The notes under the pieces: model-generated
The model's database searches: none
What the model was told of the DNA's origin: nothing
Seen by the model: the letters and a program-made list of their open reading frames with translations, nothing else
Part shown: positions 28,998-40,397 of the stretch, piece by piece
How positions within the stretch are numbered: the stretch's first letter is position 1
Layout: the number at the start of each line of letters is the position of its first letter
Translations under genes and position numbers: made by a program
Origin: Yokenella regensburgei ATCC 49455
GTDB lineage: Bacteria; Pseudomonadota; Gammaproteobacteria; Enterobacterales; Enterobacteriaceae
Reading direction: 5' to 3'
NCBI RefSeq assembly: GCF_000735455.1
Contig: NZ_JMPS01000032.1
Coordinates: 1 to 64,000 of the forward strand
Length of the DNA stretch: 64,000 nucleotides

Positions 28998-31058
28998 ATG
29001 GGCCAGGAAAAGCTTTATATCGAGAAAGAACTCAGTTGGTTATCCTTCAACGAACGTGTACTCCAGGAAGCGGCCGATAAGAGTAACCCGCTTATTGAAC
29101 GCATGCGCTTTCTGGGCATCTATTCCAACAACCTTGATGAGTTCTATAAAGTTCGATTTGCCGAGCTTAAGCGCCGTATTATCATCAGTGAAGAACAAGG
29201 TTTAACGGCCCATTCCCGACACCTGTTAGGTAAAATCCAGACCCGTGTGCTGAAAGCGGATCAGGAGTTTGACAGCCTGTATAACGAGCTGCTGCTCGAG
29301 ATGGCGCGTAATCAAATTTTCCTGATTAACGAACGCCAGCTGTCGGTCAATCAGCAAAACTGGCTGCGTCACTACTTTAAGCAGTATCTTCGCCAGCACA
29401 TTACCCCGATCCTGATTACCCGGGAAACTGACCTCGTACAGTTCCTGAAAGATGATTACACCTATCTGGCGGTGGAGATTATTCGCGGCGATAACATCGA
29501 ATATGCGCTGCTTGAAATTCCGTCAGATAAAGTCCCGCGCTTTGTGAATTTGCCGCCGGAAACCCCGCGCCGCCGCAAACCAATGATCCTGTTGGACAAC
29601 ATCCTGCGCTACTGCCTCGATGACATCTTCAAAGGCTTCTTCGATTACGATGCGCTGAATGCCTACTCGATGAAGATGACCCGTGATGCCGAGTATGACC
29701 TCGTTCACGAGATGGAATCGAGCCTGATGGAGCTGATGTCCTCAAGCCTGAAACAACGCCTCACCGCAGAGCCGGTGCGTTTTGTTTACCAGCGCGATAT
29801 GCCGGATGCGATGGTCGAAATGCTGCGTGAAAAGCTGACTATTTCGCGTCTTGACTCCATCGTCCCGGGCGGACGGTACCACAATTTTAAAGATTTCATT
29901 AGCTTCCCGAATGTTGGCAAGGGCAATCTGGTGAACAAGCCGCTGCCTCGCCTGCGTCACCTGTGGTTTGATAAATTCCGCAACGGCTTTGACGCTATCC
30001 GTGAACGCGACGTGCTGCTGTACTATCCGTACCACACCTTTGAGCACGTGCTGGAACTGCTGCGTCAGGCGTCGTTCGACCCGAGCGTGCTGGCTATCAA
30101 AATCAATATTTACCGCGTCGCCAAAGACTCACGCATTATTGATGCCATGATCCACGCGGCGCATAACGGCAAAAAAGTTACCGTGGTCGTGGAGCTGCAG
30201 GCGCGCTTCGACGAAGAAGCCAACATCCACTGGGCGAAGCGTCTGACCGCCGCCGGGGTGCACGTTATCTTCTCAGCGCCCGGCCTTAAAATTCACGCCA
30301 AGCTGTTCCTTATCTCGCGTAAAGAGGGTGATGACGTGGTGCGCTACGCCCACATCGGCACCGGTAACTTTAACGAGAAAACCGCGCGTATTTATACCGA
30401 CTACTCGCTGCTGACCGCCGATGCGCGCATCACCAACGAGGTACGCCGGGTGTTCAACTTTATCGAAAACCCGTACCGCCCGGTGAATTTCGAGTATCTG
30501 CTGGTGTCGCCGCAAAACTCGCGCCGCCTGCTGTACGAGATGATCGACAAAGAGATTGCCAACGCGCAGAACGGCCTGCCTTCCGGCATTACGCTCAAGC
30601 TCAACAACCTCGTGGACAAAGGGCTGGTTGACCGGCTGTATGCCGCTTCCAGCTCCGGCGTACCGGTTAACCTGCTGATCCGCGGCATGTGCTCGCTCAT
30701 CCCGGAGCTTGAGGGCATCAGCGAGAATATTCGCGTAATTAGCATCGTGGACCGTTACCTTGAACACGATCGGATCTATATTTTTGAGAACGGTGGCGAT
30801 AAAAACGTGTATCTCTCATCCGCCGACTGGATGACGCGTAACATCGACTATCGTATTGAGGTGGCGGCGCCGCTGCTTGACCCGCGCCTCAAACAGCAGA
30901 TCCTCGATATTATCGATCTCCTGTTCAGCGACACTGTAAAGGCGCGTTATGTTGATAAAGAACTGAGTAATCGCTATGTTCCACGCGGTAATCGCCGTAA
31001 AGTACGCGCACAATTAGCGATTTATGACTATATCAAATCACTTGAGCAACCCGATTAA
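28998..31058 (+). CDS. ppk: Polyphosphate kinase
   Basis: A 686-aa enzyme that makes polyphosphate from ATP through a phosphohistidine. The N-domain begins [15 protein letters not shown]; the autophosphorylated His lies in GLKIHAKLF (about residue 433), with a second conserved His in [20 protein letters not shown] (short form HIGTGNFNE). It belongs to the PLD-like superfamily and associates with the membrane in E. coli. The ribosome site is GGAG. Ppx, which degrades polyphosphate, starts 3 bases after the stop, so both are made from one transcript. Confidence 0.97.
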   Translation: MGQEKLYIEKELSWLSFNERVLQEAADKSNPLIERMRFLGIYSNNLDEFYKVRFAELKRRIIISEEQGLTAHSRHLLGKIQTRVLKADQEFDSLYNELLLEMARNQIFLINERQLSVNQQNWLRHYFKQYLRQHITPILITRETDLVQFLKDDYTYLAVEIIRGDNIEYALLEIPSDKVPRFVNLPPETPRRRKPMILLDNILRYCLDDIFKGFFDYDALNAYSMKMTRDAEYDLVHEMESSLMELMSSSLKQRLTAEPVRFVYQRDMPDAMVEMLREKLTISRLDSIVPGGRYHNFKDFISFPNVGKGNLVNKPLPRLRHLWFDKFRNGFDAIRERDVLLYYPYHTFEHVLELLRQASFDPSVLAIKINIYRVAKDSRIIDAMIHAAHNGKKVTVVVELQARFDEEANIHWAKRLTAAGVHVIFSAPGLKIHAKLFLISRKEGDDVVRYAHIGTGNFNEKTARIYTDYSLLTADARITNEVRRVFNFIENPYRPVNFEYLLVSPQNSRRLLYEMIDKEIANAQNGLPSGITLKLNNLVDKGLVDRLYAASSSGVPVNLLIRGMCSLIPELEGISENIRVISIVDRYLEHDRIYIFENGGDKNVYLSSADWMTRNIDYRIEVAAPLLDPRLKQQILDIIDLLFSDTVKARYVDKELSNRYVPRGNRRKVRAQLAIYDYIKSLEQPD

Positions 31059-31061
31059 CCT

Positions 31062-32603
31062 ATGCCCATACACGACAACTCCCCGCGGCCACAGGAATTC
31101 GCCGCGGTAGATCTCGGTTCAAACAGTTTTCATATGGTCATCGCCCGCGTGGTTGACGGCGCGATGCAGATTATTGGCCGCCTGAAGCAACGAGTACATC
31201 TGGCTGATGGTCTGAATGAAAACAACATGCTCAGCGAAGAAGCGATGGAACGTGGGCTTAGCTGCCTCTCCCTCTTTGCCGAACGACTGCAGGGATTCTC
31301 CCCCTCCAGCGTCTGCATTGTGGGTACACACACGCTGCGCGTGGCGCTGAATGCGCAGGAATTTCTTAAACGTGCGGAAAAGGTTATCCCTTATCCCATC
31401 GAAATTATTTCGGGTAACGAAGAAGCGCGACTGATTTTCATGGGGGTAGAACATACCCAGCCGGAAAAAGGCCGCAAGCTGGTTATCGACATCGGCGGTG
31501 GCTCCACCGAGATGGTCATTGGTGAAGACTTCGAACCCCAACTGGTAGAAAGCCGTCGCATGGGCTGCGTGAGCTTCGCGCAGATGTTCTTCGCGGGCGG
31601 CGTTATCAACAAAGAGAACTTTCAGCGTGCGCGCCTCGCGGCAAGCCAGAAGCTGGAGACCCTCTCCTGGCAGTATCGCATTCACGGCTGGAATGTCGCC
31701 CTCGGCGCTTCCGGCACCATCAAAGCTGCCCACGAGGTGCTGCTGGCGATGGGTGAAAAAGACGGTTTCGTGACGCCTGAACGTCTTGAAATGCTGGTAG
31801 ACGAATTACTGAAACATAAAAACTTTGAAGCGCTCAGCATGCCGGGGCTCTCTGACGAGCGTAAAGCGGTGTTCGTGCCGGGGCTCGCTATCCTCTGCGG
31901 CGTGTTTGATGCGCTGGCGATTAAAGAGCTACGGCTGTCCGACGGCGCGCTGCGCGAAGGCGTGCTGTATGAGATGGAAGGTCGTTTCCGCCATCAGGAT
32001 ATTCGCAGCCGTACGGCGCAGAGCCTTGCGAACCACTACAACATCGACCGGGAACAGGCGCGCCGCGTGCTGGAAACCACGATGCAGATGTACGATCAGT
32101 GGGAAGCGCAAAACCCAAAACTCGCCAACCCGCAGCTGGCAGCGCTGCTGAAATGGGCAGTGATGCTGCACGAGGTGGGGCTCAACATCAATCACAGCGG
32201 AATGCACCGCCACTCGGCCTACATTCTGCAAAACAGCGATCTGCCGGGCTTTAACCAGGAGCAACAAACGCTGATGGCGACGCTGGTGCGCTGCCACCGC
32301 AAAGCCATCAAGCTCGATGAGATCCCGCGCTTTACGCTGTTTAAGAAAAAGCAGTTCCTGCCGATGATCCAGCTGCTACGCCTCGGCGTGCTGCTGAACA
32401 ATCAGCGTCAGGCGACAACCACGCCCCCCACGCTGACCCTGACGACGGAAGCCCACCACTGGACGCTCTGCTTCCCTCATGACTGGTTCAGCCAGAACTC
32501 CCTGGTACTGCTCGATCTGGAGAAAGAGCAGCAGTACTGGGAGTCGGTGACCGGCTGGTGGCTTAAGATTAAAGAGGAAGATGCTCCGGTGATCGCCGCC
32601 TAA
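31062..32603 (+). CDS. ppx: Exopolyphosphatase
   Basis: A 513-aa ASKHA-fold phosphatase that removes terminal phosphate from polyphosphate chains. The phosphate loops are visible: [15 protein letters not shown] at the N-terminus and [14 protein letters not shown] near residue 145. A C-terminal HD-like domain contains [19 protein letters not shown] (core HEVGLNINH). Length equals the E. coli protein. It is the second gene of the ppk-ppx operon. Its TAA stop overlaps by 4 bases with the TAG of the convergent pdeF, inside the palindrome CGCCGC-CTAA-GCGGCG. Confidence 0.96.
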   Translation: MPIHDNSPRPQEFAAVDLGSNSFHMVIARVVDGAMQIIGRLKQRVHLADGLNENNMLSEEAMERGLSCLSLFAERLQGFSPSSVCIVGTHTLRVALNAQEFLKRAEKVIPYPIEIISGNEEARLIFMGVEHTQPEKGRKLVIDIGGGSTEMVIGEDFEPQLVESRRMGCVSFAQMFFAGGVINKENFQRARLAASQKLETLSWQYRIHGWNVALGASGTIKAAHEVLLAMGEKDGFVTPERLEMLVDELLKHKNFEALSMPGLSDERKAVFVPGLAILCGVFDALAIKELRLSDGALREGVLYEMEGRFRHQDIRSRTAQSLANHYNIDREQARRVLETTMQMYDQWEAQNPKLANPQLAALLKWAVMLHEVGLNINHSGMHRHSAYILQNSDLPGFNQEQQTLMATLVRCHRKAIKLDEIPRFTLFKKKQFLPMIQLLRLGVLLNNQRQATTTPPTLTLTTEAHHWTLCFPHDWFSQNSLVLLDLEKEQQYWESVTGWWLKIKEEDAPVIAA

Positions 32604-34837
32604 GCGGCGTTCACATCGGCACTGGCAACCAGACTCTCCAGCGGTTCTGGTTTGCCAATGCCGTAGCCCTGCAGATAATCAATCCCCAGCGACATCGCCG
32701 CCTGACGGGTTTCTTCGTTTTCTACGTACTCCGCGACCACCAGCATTTTCTTCATCCTCGCCAGATGGCAGATAGAGGCCACAATCTGATAATCGAGGCT
32801 GCTGTCGACAATATTGCGGATAAAACTGCCGTCAATTTTGAGGATGTCGGCACTGACGTTTTTAAGCCGTGCGTAGCTGGCGTAGCCGGTTCCAAAATCG
32901 TCTATTGCTACCCGGCACCCAAGCTCCTGTAACTCCGCCATGGTCTGGCGAGCCTGTTCCGGATGCGCCAGCGAATGGCTTTCCGTCAGCTCAAAGATAA
33001 GCTGCCAGGGCTCAACCGACCAGGTTTTCAGCAGCCGCTGAACGGTTTTAGCCACCTGTGTACCGCAGGCGGTAAAAGGCGACAGATTGATAGCAAAGCG
33101 AACGCCCGGCAGTTCCTGACGATGACGGCTCATAAAGGCCAGCGTCTGCTCCAGCACCCACATATCAATGCGCGACGACAGGCCAAACTCATGGGCTATC
33201 GGCAGGAAGTTATCGGGGCTCAGCAACTGGCCCTCCTCCCCTTCCATCCGAAGCAGGATCTCAAAGTAGTTATCGCCGCGAACCCCCATGATAGGCTGCG
33301 CCATCAGACGAAATTTATCCTGCTCTAACGCCTGTTGGATCTGATTCATCATCACCACTTTATCTTTCAGCCCCTGCTGCAGATGCATTGCACTGCGGCG
33401 CTGCAGGTTCTCCGGATGAAAAGTAGTCAACGAAAGGTCGGCAATGGTGCTGAGCTCGCCGAGCAGCAAATAAAGGTGAGTAACCGGAGAGCGAACGTAG
33501 CAGTAGCTGATGCCAATCTGCGGCTGTAGCGGGATCCCGTCCCAGCTAAAGCGAAACTGCTTCGCCCGCTCATCGAGCTGCTCAATACGACGCTGATAGC
33601 CTTCCGTATTAAGACGGATAACCAGGTCGTGGCCGGAGAGCTGGTAGACCTGCTCGTCTTCTTCCATCACGACTTTTAGCCACTCGGCGATCTTCTGTTT
33701 GTACTGGATCCGCATCATGACGCCGTAATGGCGTCCCAGCACCTCCAGCTCCGGTACCCGCAGGAAACACAGCACTGACCACGGTGTCATCGCCAACGAG
33801 CGATTCAGCGCCCGCAGGTTTGGCATGTGTACCACCGGGTCGAGGAATGCCATCCGCCGTACCCGCTCGTGGGTCAGGCGCTGACGCGTTGCCAGCATGG
33901 CCATATACACCACGATAAATGAGAACACCAGATAGCTCGATGAGGTAATGGCTAACTGATTACTGTAGCCCGGATAAACGGGCAAATAGCGATAATAAAA
34001 ATGAATAGAAACAATCAGTACCAGCGTCCAGACCAGCGACATAAAGCGATAACCAAACCGCATGGCTCCCCAGAGCATCACTGGTAATAATAATGACAGC
34101 GTATAATTTGTATTAAAAATCGTACTGCTGGTATTCATCGGCCACAGCAGCATCCCCATCAGCACAATAAGTGCGGCTGCCCACAGCAGAATTTCAGGCC
34201 ATTTTACTTTCGGGTCACACTGCAGACGGATCTGGGAAATATATCCGCGAAGATATATCGGGTGACGAATAATCCTGATCAACAAATAACAGAGCGGAAC
34301 CCCGGTAATACACCCCACCAGCAGCGCCTGATAGTTTATCAAGGTACGCAGACTCAGCGGACTAATACCTTCCATTTGCTCGCGGCTGGGATGCAGGCCA
34401 AGATAAACCGCAATTTGAAACAGCACGAGAAATATCGTTGCCGGAAAAAACATCTGCCAGAACAAACGCTGCGACATCAAGCGGACGTTACCGTGGGACA
34501 CGTGGTGACGACGAGGCACGCTGGCCCGGTATCCGCCCCAGCTCAGAATGACCGGGATCAGAAAGTGGAGGGTCACGCCCAGCGACTCACCCAGGGACAG
34601 GCCACGGGTGGTATGCACCCACAATCCAAGGAACATTCCAGGCAGCGCTGCCCAGCCGAAAAAGAGCATCAGGCTCAGCATAAATGCCAGCGGCAGGTAA
34701 TACAGTGCGACGATCCCACCTTCCAGTGGGGTAAACGTATTAGCAAGATTAATAACAGGAAGTAATACCAGCGGAATAATCAGCGGTAACGCCCACCATT
34801 TATCCCGGTAATTACGATATAACGTGAACAAATTCAT
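32600..34837 (-). CDS. pdeF: Cyclic-di-GMP phosphodiesterase PdeF (MASE1-GGDEF-EAL)
   Basis: A 745-aa inner-membrane protein (formerly YfgF). About eight N-terminal helices form a MASE1 sensor domain; a degenerate GGDEF domain follows (no GG(D/E)EF signature), then an EAL phosphodiesterase domain at roughly 490-735. The EAL motif is EILLRMEG; catalytic residues appear in [14 protein letters not shown] and [13 protein letters not shown]. coli YfgF hydrolyses c-di-GMP under anaerobic conditions and affects cell-surface properties and peroxide response. The upstream gap, shared with divergent yfgG, holds an FNR-like palindrome. It is convergent with ppx. Confidence 0.93.
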   Translation of the reverse strand: MNLFTLYRNYRDKWWALPLIIPLVLLPVINLANTFTPLEGGIVALYYLPLAFMLSLMLFFGWAALPGMFLGLWVHTTRGLSLGESLGVTLHFLIPVILSWGGYRASVPRRHHVSHGNVRLMSQRLFWQMFFPATIFLVLFQIAVYLGLHPSREQMEGISPLSLRTLINYQALLVGCITGVPLCYLLIRIIRHPIYLRGYISQIRLQCDPKVKWPEILLWAAALIVLMGMLLWPMNTSSTIFNTNYTLSLLLPVMLWGAMRFGYRFMSLVWTLVLIVSIHFYYRYLPVYPGYSNQLAITSSSYLVFSFIVVYMAMLATRQRLTHERVRRMAFLDPVVHMPNLRALNRSLAMTPWSVLCFLRVPELEVLGRHYGVMMRIQYKQKIAEWLKVVMEEDEQVYQLSGHDLVIRLNTEGYQRRIEQLDERAKQFRFSWDGIPLQPQIGISYCYVRSPVTHLYLLLGELSTIADLSLTTFHPENLQRRSAMHLQQGLKDKVVMMNQIQQALEQDKFRLMAQPIMGVRGDNYFEILLRMEGEEGQLLSPDNFLPIAHEFGLSSRIDMWVLEQTLAFMSRHRQELPGVRFAINLSPFTACGTQVAKTVQRLLKTWSVEPWQLIFELTESHSLAHPEQARQTMAELQELGCRVAIDDFGTGYASYARLKNVSADILKIDGSFIRNIVDSSLDYQIVASICHLARMKKMLVVAEYVENEETRQAAMSLGIDYLQGYGIGKPEPLESLVASADVNAA

Positions 34838-34967
34838 AGATGCTCGACGGATTACCCAATATCCTGACGGGTATATTCAGACAGGCATCCAACCTGACCA
34901 TATTTCCCGCGAAACCAACTGCTGCGCGGTACGGATGGAAGATTCTAGTAGGCGCCCATATGGGGTG

Positions 34968-34983
34968 TTTGACATAAGTCAAA
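34968..34983. promoter_or_regulatory. FNR-like site between pdeF and yfgG
   Basis: TTTGAC-ATAA-GTCAAA is a perfect palindrome and differs from the FNR consensus TTGAT-N4-ATCAA only at the inner base of each half. It lies 131 bases before pdeF, whose E. coli counterpart works under anaerobic conditions. Confidence 0.5.
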
Positions 34984-35061
34984 AAAATAGCAGCTCGAAT
35001 TTATAATTTAGAATTTTCTTGCTTCAGATCGCCATAAAAATCAAGGATGTGAATTTATTAA

Positions 35062-35084
35062 TTAGTTTACATAACATAAACTAA
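35062..35084. promoter_or_regulatory. Inverted repeat upstream of yfgG
   Basis: TTAGTTTA-N7-TAAACTAA is a perfect 8-bp inverted repeat in an AT-rich stretch, 105 bases before yfgG. It has the look of an operator; I do not recognise the regulator. Confidence 0.4.
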
Positions 35085-35188
35085 TGTTTGGGCGATATAT
35101 TTTTACATCCCTCAACGTTGACCCTGAAGTCACACTATGCCTTAATATCGCTATCGCCCGAATGCGGGTATTTTTCAAGGAACCCTTT

Positions 35189-35383
35189 GTGAGCCAGGCC
35201 ACCAGTATGCGAAAACGACATCGATTTAACGGTCGAATGACGCGGATCGTACTCCTCATCAGCTTCTTTTTCTTCTTTGGCCGCTTCGTCTACTCCTCCG
35301 TCGGCGCCTGGTACCACCACCAGGATAAAAAAGAAGCCCAGCAATCCAGCCAGCCTGCCACCGAGACAACCCCTCAGCGCTAA
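35189..35383 (+). CDS. yfgG: Small membrane protein YfgG (DUF2633)
   Basis: A 64-aa protein with a basic N-terminus (SMRKRHRFNGRMTR), one membrane helix (IVLLISFFFFFGRFVYSSVG) and a polar tail (DKKEAQQSSQPATET). It matches YfgG of E. coli in sequence and place. The start is GTG at 35189 with AAGGA 8 bases upstream; the longer frame from 35084 runs through the promoter region and has no family match. E. coli YfgG has been linked to nickel and cobalt tolerance, which I recall but cannot verify here. It is convergent with guaA. Confidence 0.85.
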   Translation: MSQATSMRKRHRFNGRMTRIVLLISFFFFFGRFVYSSVGAWYHHQDKKEAQQSSQPATETTPQR

Positions 35384-35399
35384 TCTGCTTCCTTGAAAT

Positions 35400-35423
35400 A
35401 AAAAAGGCGGCACATGGCCGCCT
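35400..35423 (-). terminator. Terminator of the guaBA operon
   Basis: Minus-strand stem AGGCGGC / GCCGCCT with loop CATGT, followed by a run of T. It lies 18 bases after the guaA stop and may also serve yfgG from the other side. Confidence 0.82.
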
Positions 35424-35441
35424 GATGCTATTTGTGGGGGA

Positions 35442-37019
35442 TTATTCCCACTCAATCGTTGCTGGCGGTTTGCCGCTGATGTCGTACACGACGCGGGAAA
35501 TACCGTTCACTTCGTTGATGATGCGGTTGGATACACGGCCAAGGAAATCATACGGCAGGTGTGCCCAGTGCGCCGTCATGAAGTCGATGGTTTCTACCGC
35601 ACGCAGGGAAACCACCCAGTCGTACTTACGGCCATCGCCCATCACGCCAACGGAACGGACCGGCAGGAACACGGTGAACGCCTGGCTCACTTTGTTGTAC
35701 AGATCGGCTTTGTGCAGTTCTTCAATGAAGATAGCGTCCGCGCGACGCAGCAGGTCGCAGTACTCTTTCTTCACTTCGCCCAGTACGCGAACGCCGAGGC
35801 CCGGACCCGGGAACGGGTGACGGAACAGCATGTCGTACGGCAGGCCCAGCTCCAGACCGATTTTACGTACTTCGTCTTTGAACAGCTCACGCAGCGGCTC
35901 AACCAGACCCATCTTCATCTCTTTCGGCAGGCCGCCCACGTTGTGGTGAGATTTGATGACGTGTGCTTTACCGGTAGCAGAAGCGGCAGATTCGATAACG
36001 TCAGGGTAGATAGTCCCCTGCGCCAGCCATTTGACGTCTTCCAGCTTCAGCGCTTCTTCGTCGAACACTTCAACGAATACGCGACCGATGATTTTGCGTT
36101 TCGCTTCCGGATCGTTCTCGCCTTTCAGCGCGTCCAGGAAGCGCTGCTCGCCTTCCACGTGAACGATGTTCAGACCGAAGTGGTCGCCGAACATGTCCAT
36201 GACCTGCTCTGCTTCGTTGAGACGCAGCAGACCGTTATCGACGAAGACGCAGGTCAGGTTTTTGCCAATCGCGCGGTGCAGCAGCATTGCGGTGACAGAA
36301 GAGTCAACGCCGCCGGAGAGGCCGAGGATCACTTTATCGTCGCCAACCTGTTCACGGATACGTTCAACGGCGTCGTCGATGATCTTAGCCGGGGTCCACA
36401 GTGCTTCACACTGGCAGATATCGCGAACGAAACGCTCCAGCATGCGCAGGCCCTGACGGGTGTGAGTCACTTCCGGGTGGAACTGCACGCCGTAGAAGCG
36501 TTTTTCTTCGTTAGCCATAATGGCAAACGGGCAGGTATCGGTGCTGGCTACGGTCACGAAGTCAGCCGGGATAGCGGTAACTTTATCGCCGTGGCTCATC
36601 CAGACGTCCAGCAGCGGTTTGCCGTCAGCGGTCAGTGCGTCTTCGATGCCGCGAATCAGCGCGCTGTCGGTTTTCACTTCAACCTGCGCGTAGCCGAATT
36701 CACGTTCGTTAGAACCTTCAACGTGGCCACCGAGCTGCATCGCCATGGTCTGCATGCCGTAGCATACGCCAAGCACCGGTACGCCTGCGTTAAATACGTA
36801 TTCCGGCGCGCGTGGGCTGTTCTGCTCAGTGGTGCTTTCCGGGCCACCGGAAAGAATGATACCGCTTGGATTGAATTCACGGATCTGGGCTTCAGTCACA
36901 TCCCAGGCCCACAGCTCACAGTAAACGCCAAGCTCACGCACGCGGCGCGCGACCAGCTGAGTGTACTGAGAACCAAAATCGAGGATAAGAATGCGATGTT
37001 TATGAATATTGTCGGTCAT
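35442..37019 (-). CDS. guaA: GMP synthase (glutamine-hydrolysing)
   Basis: A 525-aa two-domain enzyme that aminates XMP to GMP. The class I glutamine amidotransferase domain has the nucleophile Cys in GVCYGMQTM and the partner His-Glu in QFHPEVTHT. The ATP-pyrophosphatase domain carries the P-loop [14 protein letters not shown], followed by the dimerisation domain ending [15 protein letters not shown] at 37019 gives the family length. It follows guaB by 72 bases in the guaBA operon, controlled by the PurR box upstream of guaB. Confidence 0.98.
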   Translation of the reverse strand: MTDNIHKHRILILDFGSQYTQLVARRVRELGVYCELWAWDVTEAQIREFNPSGIILSGGPESTTEQNSPRAPEYVFNAGVPVLGVCYGMQTMAMQLGGHVEGSNEREFGYAQVEVKTDSALIRGIEDALTADGKPLLDVWMSHGDKVTAIPADFVTVASTDTCPFAIMANEEKRFYGVQFHPEVTHTRQGLRMLERFVRDICQCEALWTPAKIIDDAVERIREQVGDDKVILGLSGGVDSSVTAMLLHRAIGKNLTCVFVDNGLLRLNEAEQVMDMFGDHFGLNIVHVEGEQRFLDALKGENDPEAKRKIIGRVFVEVFDEEALKLEDVKWLAQGTIYPDVIESAASATGKAHVIKSHHNVGGLPKEMKMGLVEPLRELFKDEVRKIGLELGLPYDMLFRHPFPGPGLGVRVLGEVKKEYCDLLRRADAIFIEELHKADLYNKVSQAFTVFLPVRSVGVMGDGRKYDWVVSLRAVETIDFMTAHWAHLPYDFLGRVSNRIINEVNGISRVVYDISGKPPATIEWE

Positions 37020-37091
37020 TGACGGTTGTTCCGAGGCAAATGGCAATGAGTAAAAGTCAGCGCCCGGTGAAAGCACCGGGCGCAGAAATCA

Positions 37092-38558
37092 TTAAGATCC
37101 GAGACGGTAGTTCGGGGATTCTTTGGTGATAGTCACGTCATGAACGTGGCTTTCCTGAATGCCCGCGCCGCTGATACGTACGAATTCCGCTTTAGTACGC
37201 AGTTCGTCAATAGTACCACAACCGGTCAGACCCATACAGGAGCGCAGGCCGCCCATCTGCTGGTGAATAATCTCTTTCAGGCGGCCTTTATAGGCAACGC
37301 GACCTTCGATCCCTTCCGGAACCAGTTTGTCAGCAGCGTTATCGCTCTGGAAGTAACGGTCGGAAGAGCCTTTGGACATCGCGCCCAGGGAGCCCATTCC
37401 ACGGTAAGATTTGTAGGAACGCCCCTGGTAGAGTTCAATTTCACCCGGAGATTCTTCGGTACCCGCCAGCATGGAGCCCACCATGACAGCAGCAGCGCCT
37501 GCAGCGATGGCTTTCGCGATATCACCGGAGAAACGGATACCGCCGTCAGCGATAACCGGAATACCGGTACCTTCCAGCGCTTCAACCGCGTCGGAAACCG
37601 CAGTGATCTGCGGAACACCAACACCGGTAACGATACGGGTAGTACAGATAGAGCCAGGGCCGATGCCAACTTTCACCGCGCTGCAACCGGCTTCTGCCAG
37701 AGCACGAGCGCCAGCGCCCGTCGCGACGTTACCGCCGATGATTTGCAGATTCGGGTATTTAGCACGGGTTTCACGAATGCGCTGCAGAACGCCTTCGGAG
37801 TGGCCGTGGGAGGAGTCGATCAGCAGCACGTCAACACCTGCGGCAACCAGCGCGTCAACGCGGTCTTCGTTACCCGCACCTGCGCCAACCGCGGCACCCA
37901 CGCGCAGACGGCCATGCTCGTCTTTACAGGCGTTCGGTTTACGTTCTGCTTTCTGGAAATCTTTAACGGTGATCATGCCGAGCAGGTGGAAACTGTCGTC
38001 CACCACCAGCGCTTTTTCAACGCGCTTCTCGTGCATCTTCGCCAGCACAACTTCACGAGTTTCGCCTTCGCGAACGGTCACCAGACGCTCTTTCGGAGTC
38101 ATGTAAACGCTGACGGCCTGGTTCAGGTCGGTCACGAAGCGGACGTCACGGCCAGTAATGATACCCACCAGCTCGTTGGCTTCGGTCACTACCGGATAAC
38201 CAGCAAAACCATTACGCTCGGTCAGTTCTTTCACTTCACGCAGTGTAGTCGTCGGCAGGACGGTCTGCGGGTCGGTGACGATACCGGATTCATGCTTCTT
38301 CACGCGGCGAACTTCTTCCGCCTGGCGTTCGATAGACATGTTTTTATGAATAAAGCCGATGCCACCTTCCTGCGCCAGGGCAATAGCCAGACGCGCTTCA
38401 GTCACAGTATCCATTGCTGCAGAAAGCATAGGAATGTTCAGGCGAATGTTTTTCGTAAGCTGGGTACCGAGATCAGCGGTATTCGGCAGAACGGTGGAAT
38501 GAGCGGGAACGAGGAGGACGTCATCAAACGTCAGTGCTTCTTTGGCGATACGTAGCAT
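37092..38558 (-). CDS. guaB: IMP dehydrogenase
   Basis: A 488-aa TIM-barrel enzyme that oxidises IMP to XMP with NAD, the rate-limiting step to guanine nucleotides. Two CBS domains (about residues 90-205) interrupt the barrel. The catalytic loop is [13 protein letters not shown] with its nucleophilic Cys; the moving flap contains [12 protein letters not shown] at 38558 gives the E. coli length, and the longer frame from 38627 runs through the promoter. It is the first gene of guaBA and divergent from xseA. Confidence 0.98.
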   Translation of the reverse strand: MLRIAKEALTFDDVLLVPAHSTVLPNTADLGTQLTKNIRLNIPMLSAAMDTVTEARLAIALAQEGGIGFIHKNMSIERQAEEVRRVKKHESGIVTDPQTVLPTTTLREVKELTERNGFAGYPVVTEANELVGIITGRDVRFVTDLNQAVSVYMTPKERLVTVREGETREVVLAKMHEKRVEKALVVDDSFHLLGMITVKDFQKAERKPNACKDEHGRLRVGAAVGAGAGNEDRVDALVAAGVDVLLIDSSHGHSEGVLQRIRETRAKYPNLQIIGGNVATGAGARALAEAGCSAVKVGIGPGSICTTRIVTGVGVPQITAVSDAVEALEGTGIPVIADGGIRFSGDIAKAIAAGAAAVMVGSMLAGTEESPGEIELYQGRSYKSYRGMGSLGAMSKGSSDRYFQSDNAADKLVPEGIEGRVAYKGRLKEIIHQQMGGLRSCMGLTGCGTIDELRTKAEFVRISGAGIQESHVHDVTITKESPNYRLGS

Positions 38559-38601
38559 GGGCAATATCTCTACCTGGGGTGATATTAAATATTGCCGTGG
38601 C

Positions 38602-38626
38602 ATTATACAGAGCGTAACCGATTGCA
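38602..38626 (-). promoter_or_regulatory. guaB promoter with PurR box
   Basis: On the minus strand TGCAATCGGTTACGCT (38611-38626) matches the PurR operator known at E. coli guaB and directly precedes a perfect TATAAT -10 box (38602-38607). PurR binding would cover the promoter. Confidence 0.78.
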
Positions 38627-38719
38627 TCTACACTTTTTTGCAAAAAATACTTGCGCTCCCCTGCCAGCGGGTTACTATCGACTGAATAACCTGCTGATTT
38701 AGAATTTGATCTCGCTCAC

Positions 38720-40093
38720 ATGTTACCCTCCCAATCCCCCGCAATTTATACTGTCAGCCGCCTCAACCAGACGGTCAGAATGCTGCTGGAACAAGAAATG
38801 GGACAGGTGTGGATCAGCGGCGAAATCTCTAACTTCACCCAACCCGCTTCCGGTCACTGGTACTTCACCCTCAAAGACGATAACGCCCAGGTGCGCTGCG
38901 CGATGTTTCGCAACAGCAACCGTCGGGTGACGTTTCGACCGCAGCACGGGCAACAGGTATTAGTCCGCGCCAACATCACTTTGTATGAACCGCGCGGCGA
39001 CTATCAGATTATTGTCGAAAGCATGCAGCCAGCGGGTGAAGGCTTACTCCAGCAGAAGTATGAACAGCTTAAAGCTGCGCTTGCCGCTGAAGGGCTGTTC
39101 GAGCAGCAGTTTAAACAGGCACTACCCTCCCCGGCCACCTGCGTCGGCGTGGTGACCTCTAAAACCGGTGCGGCGCTGCACGACATTCTTCACGTACTAA
39201 AACGGCGCGACCCTTCCTTACCGGTCATTATTTACCCGACTGCCGTACAGGGTGACGATGCCCCAGGGCAAATCGTTCGCGCCATTGAGCTTGCCAACCA
39301 GCGCGGCGAATGTGACGTATTGATTGTCGGTCGTGGCGGTGGAGCGCTTGAAGATTTATGGAGTTTTAACGATGAACGCGTGGCGCGGGCAATTTTTGCC
39401 AGCCGCATCCCGGTGGTCAGCGCCGTCGGCCATGAAACCGACGTCACCATCGCCGACTTCGTTGCCGACCTGCGTGCACCAACCCCTTCGGCTGCGGCAG
39501 AGATAGTCAGCCGCAACCAGGCTGAACTGCTACGTCAGCTGCAAAGCGGGCAGCAGCGTCTGGAAATGGCGATGGACTATTACCTGGCGCACCGCCATCG
39601 CCGCTTCACCGAGCTTCACCATCGTTTGCAGCAACAGCATCCGCAGCTGCGCCTCGCACGTCAGCAAACGCTGCTGGAACGCCTGCGTCAGCGAATGAAT
39701 CAGGCGATGGAAAACCAGTTGAAGAGCGCCAGGCAGCGCCAGCTCCGCACGCAGCAGCGTCTGAACCAGCATAATCCGCAGCCACGCATTCACCGTGCTC
39801 AAACACGCATTCAGCAGCTGGAGTACCGCCTGGCGCAAACGCTTCGCGATAAGCTCAGCGTCACCCGCGAACGCTTCGGCAATGCCGTTACCCATCTCGA
39901 AGCCGTCAGTCCGCTCTCAACGCTCGCGCGCGGCTACAGCGTGACGACCGCAGCCGACGGAAAAGCGCTGAAGCAAACCAAACAGGTTAAGGCGGGAGAT
40001 ACGCTGAATACGCGCGTAGCTGACGGCTGGATAGCCAGTGAAGTGACCGGCATTACGCCGGTGAAGAAAACGCGCAAGAAAAAGCCGGTTTAA
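38720..40093 (+). CDS. xseA: Exodeoxyribonuclease VII large subunit
   Basis: A 457-aa nuclease subunit that, with several XseB chains, degrades single-stranded DNA to oligonucleotides. An N-terminal OB-fold ([19 protein letters not shown], then WISGEISNF) is followed by the catalytic domain with [11 protein letters not shown] and [15 protein letters not shown], and a long coiled coil (about 260-390) rich in Gln, Arg and Leu. The small subunit gene is not in the window. The C-terminus is basic. The stop overlaps that of yfgJ inside a 16-bp palindrome. Confidence 0.96.
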   Translation: MLPSQSPAIYTVSRLNQTVRMLLEQEMGQVWISGEISNFTQPASGHWYFTLKDDNAQVRCAMFRNSNRRVTFRPQHGQQVLVRANITLYEPRGDYQIIVESMQPAGEGLLQQKYEQLKAALAAEGLFEQQFKQALPSPATCVGVVTSKTGAALHDILHVLKRRDPSLPVIIYPTAVQGDDAPGQIVRAIELANQRGECDVLIVGRGGGALEDLWSFNDERVARAIFASRIPVVSAVGHETDVTIADFVADLRAPTPSAAAEIVSRNQAELLRQLQSGQQRLEMAMDYYLAHRHRRFTELHHRLQQQHPQLRLARQQTLLERLRQRMNQAMENQLKSARQRQLRTQQRLNQHNPQPRIHRAQTRIQQLEYRLAQTLRDKLSVTRERFGNAVTHLEAVSPLSTLARGYSVTTAADGKALKQTKQVKAGDTLNTRVADGWIASEVTGITPVKKTRKKKPV

Positions 40094-40308
40094 ACCGGCA
40101 CGAATTCAACGCGTTTTTTCGAGATCAGCCCATGGCCGTTCTGGCAGAAATAATCTACCGCTCCGCAGGCTTTTAACACCTGGAGTGGTTGATGACACTC
40201 CGGGCAACGCGCTTCCAGATTGATATCTTTATGGCAGTTTTCGCAATGCGCCAGGCCGTTTTGCGGCTCCAGCTCTGCATGGCAATCCGGGCAGATTATC
40301 GACATCAC
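40090..40308 (-). CDS. yfgJ: Zinc-ribbon protein YfgJ
   Basis: A 72-aa protein with Cys pairs of zinc-ribbon type: CPDCH near the N-terminus, CENCH around residue 22, CPECH around 34, then a Cys in LKACG and one in YFCQNGH. These make two probable zinc sites. The C-terminal half ([20 protein letters not shown]) is nearly identical to E. coli YfgJ. Function is unknown. It is convergent with xseA, overlapping it by 4 bases at the stops, and lies downstream of the peptide transporter gene on the same strand. Confidence 0.88.
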   Translation of the reverse strand: MMSIICPDCHAELEPQNGLAHCENCHKDINLEARCPECHQPLQVLKACGAVDYFCQNGHGLISKKRVEFVPV

Positions 40309-40397
40309 AACTCCTCGGGTGAATTACGCTGTCCCCATTTTACCACGTTGCGCGAAGGCCGGGGCATCATTCCAGCCCCGGCCGCTTCGGCATGATA

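Noticed and set aside
35559-37022. 487-codon open frame antisense to guaA
   Set aside because: It is a shadow of guaA codon bias. GuaA on the other strand is complete with all catalytic motifs.
37140-38555. 471-codon open frame antisense to guaB
   Set aside because: Same reason: the frame mirrors IMP dehydrogenase, which is complete and conserved.
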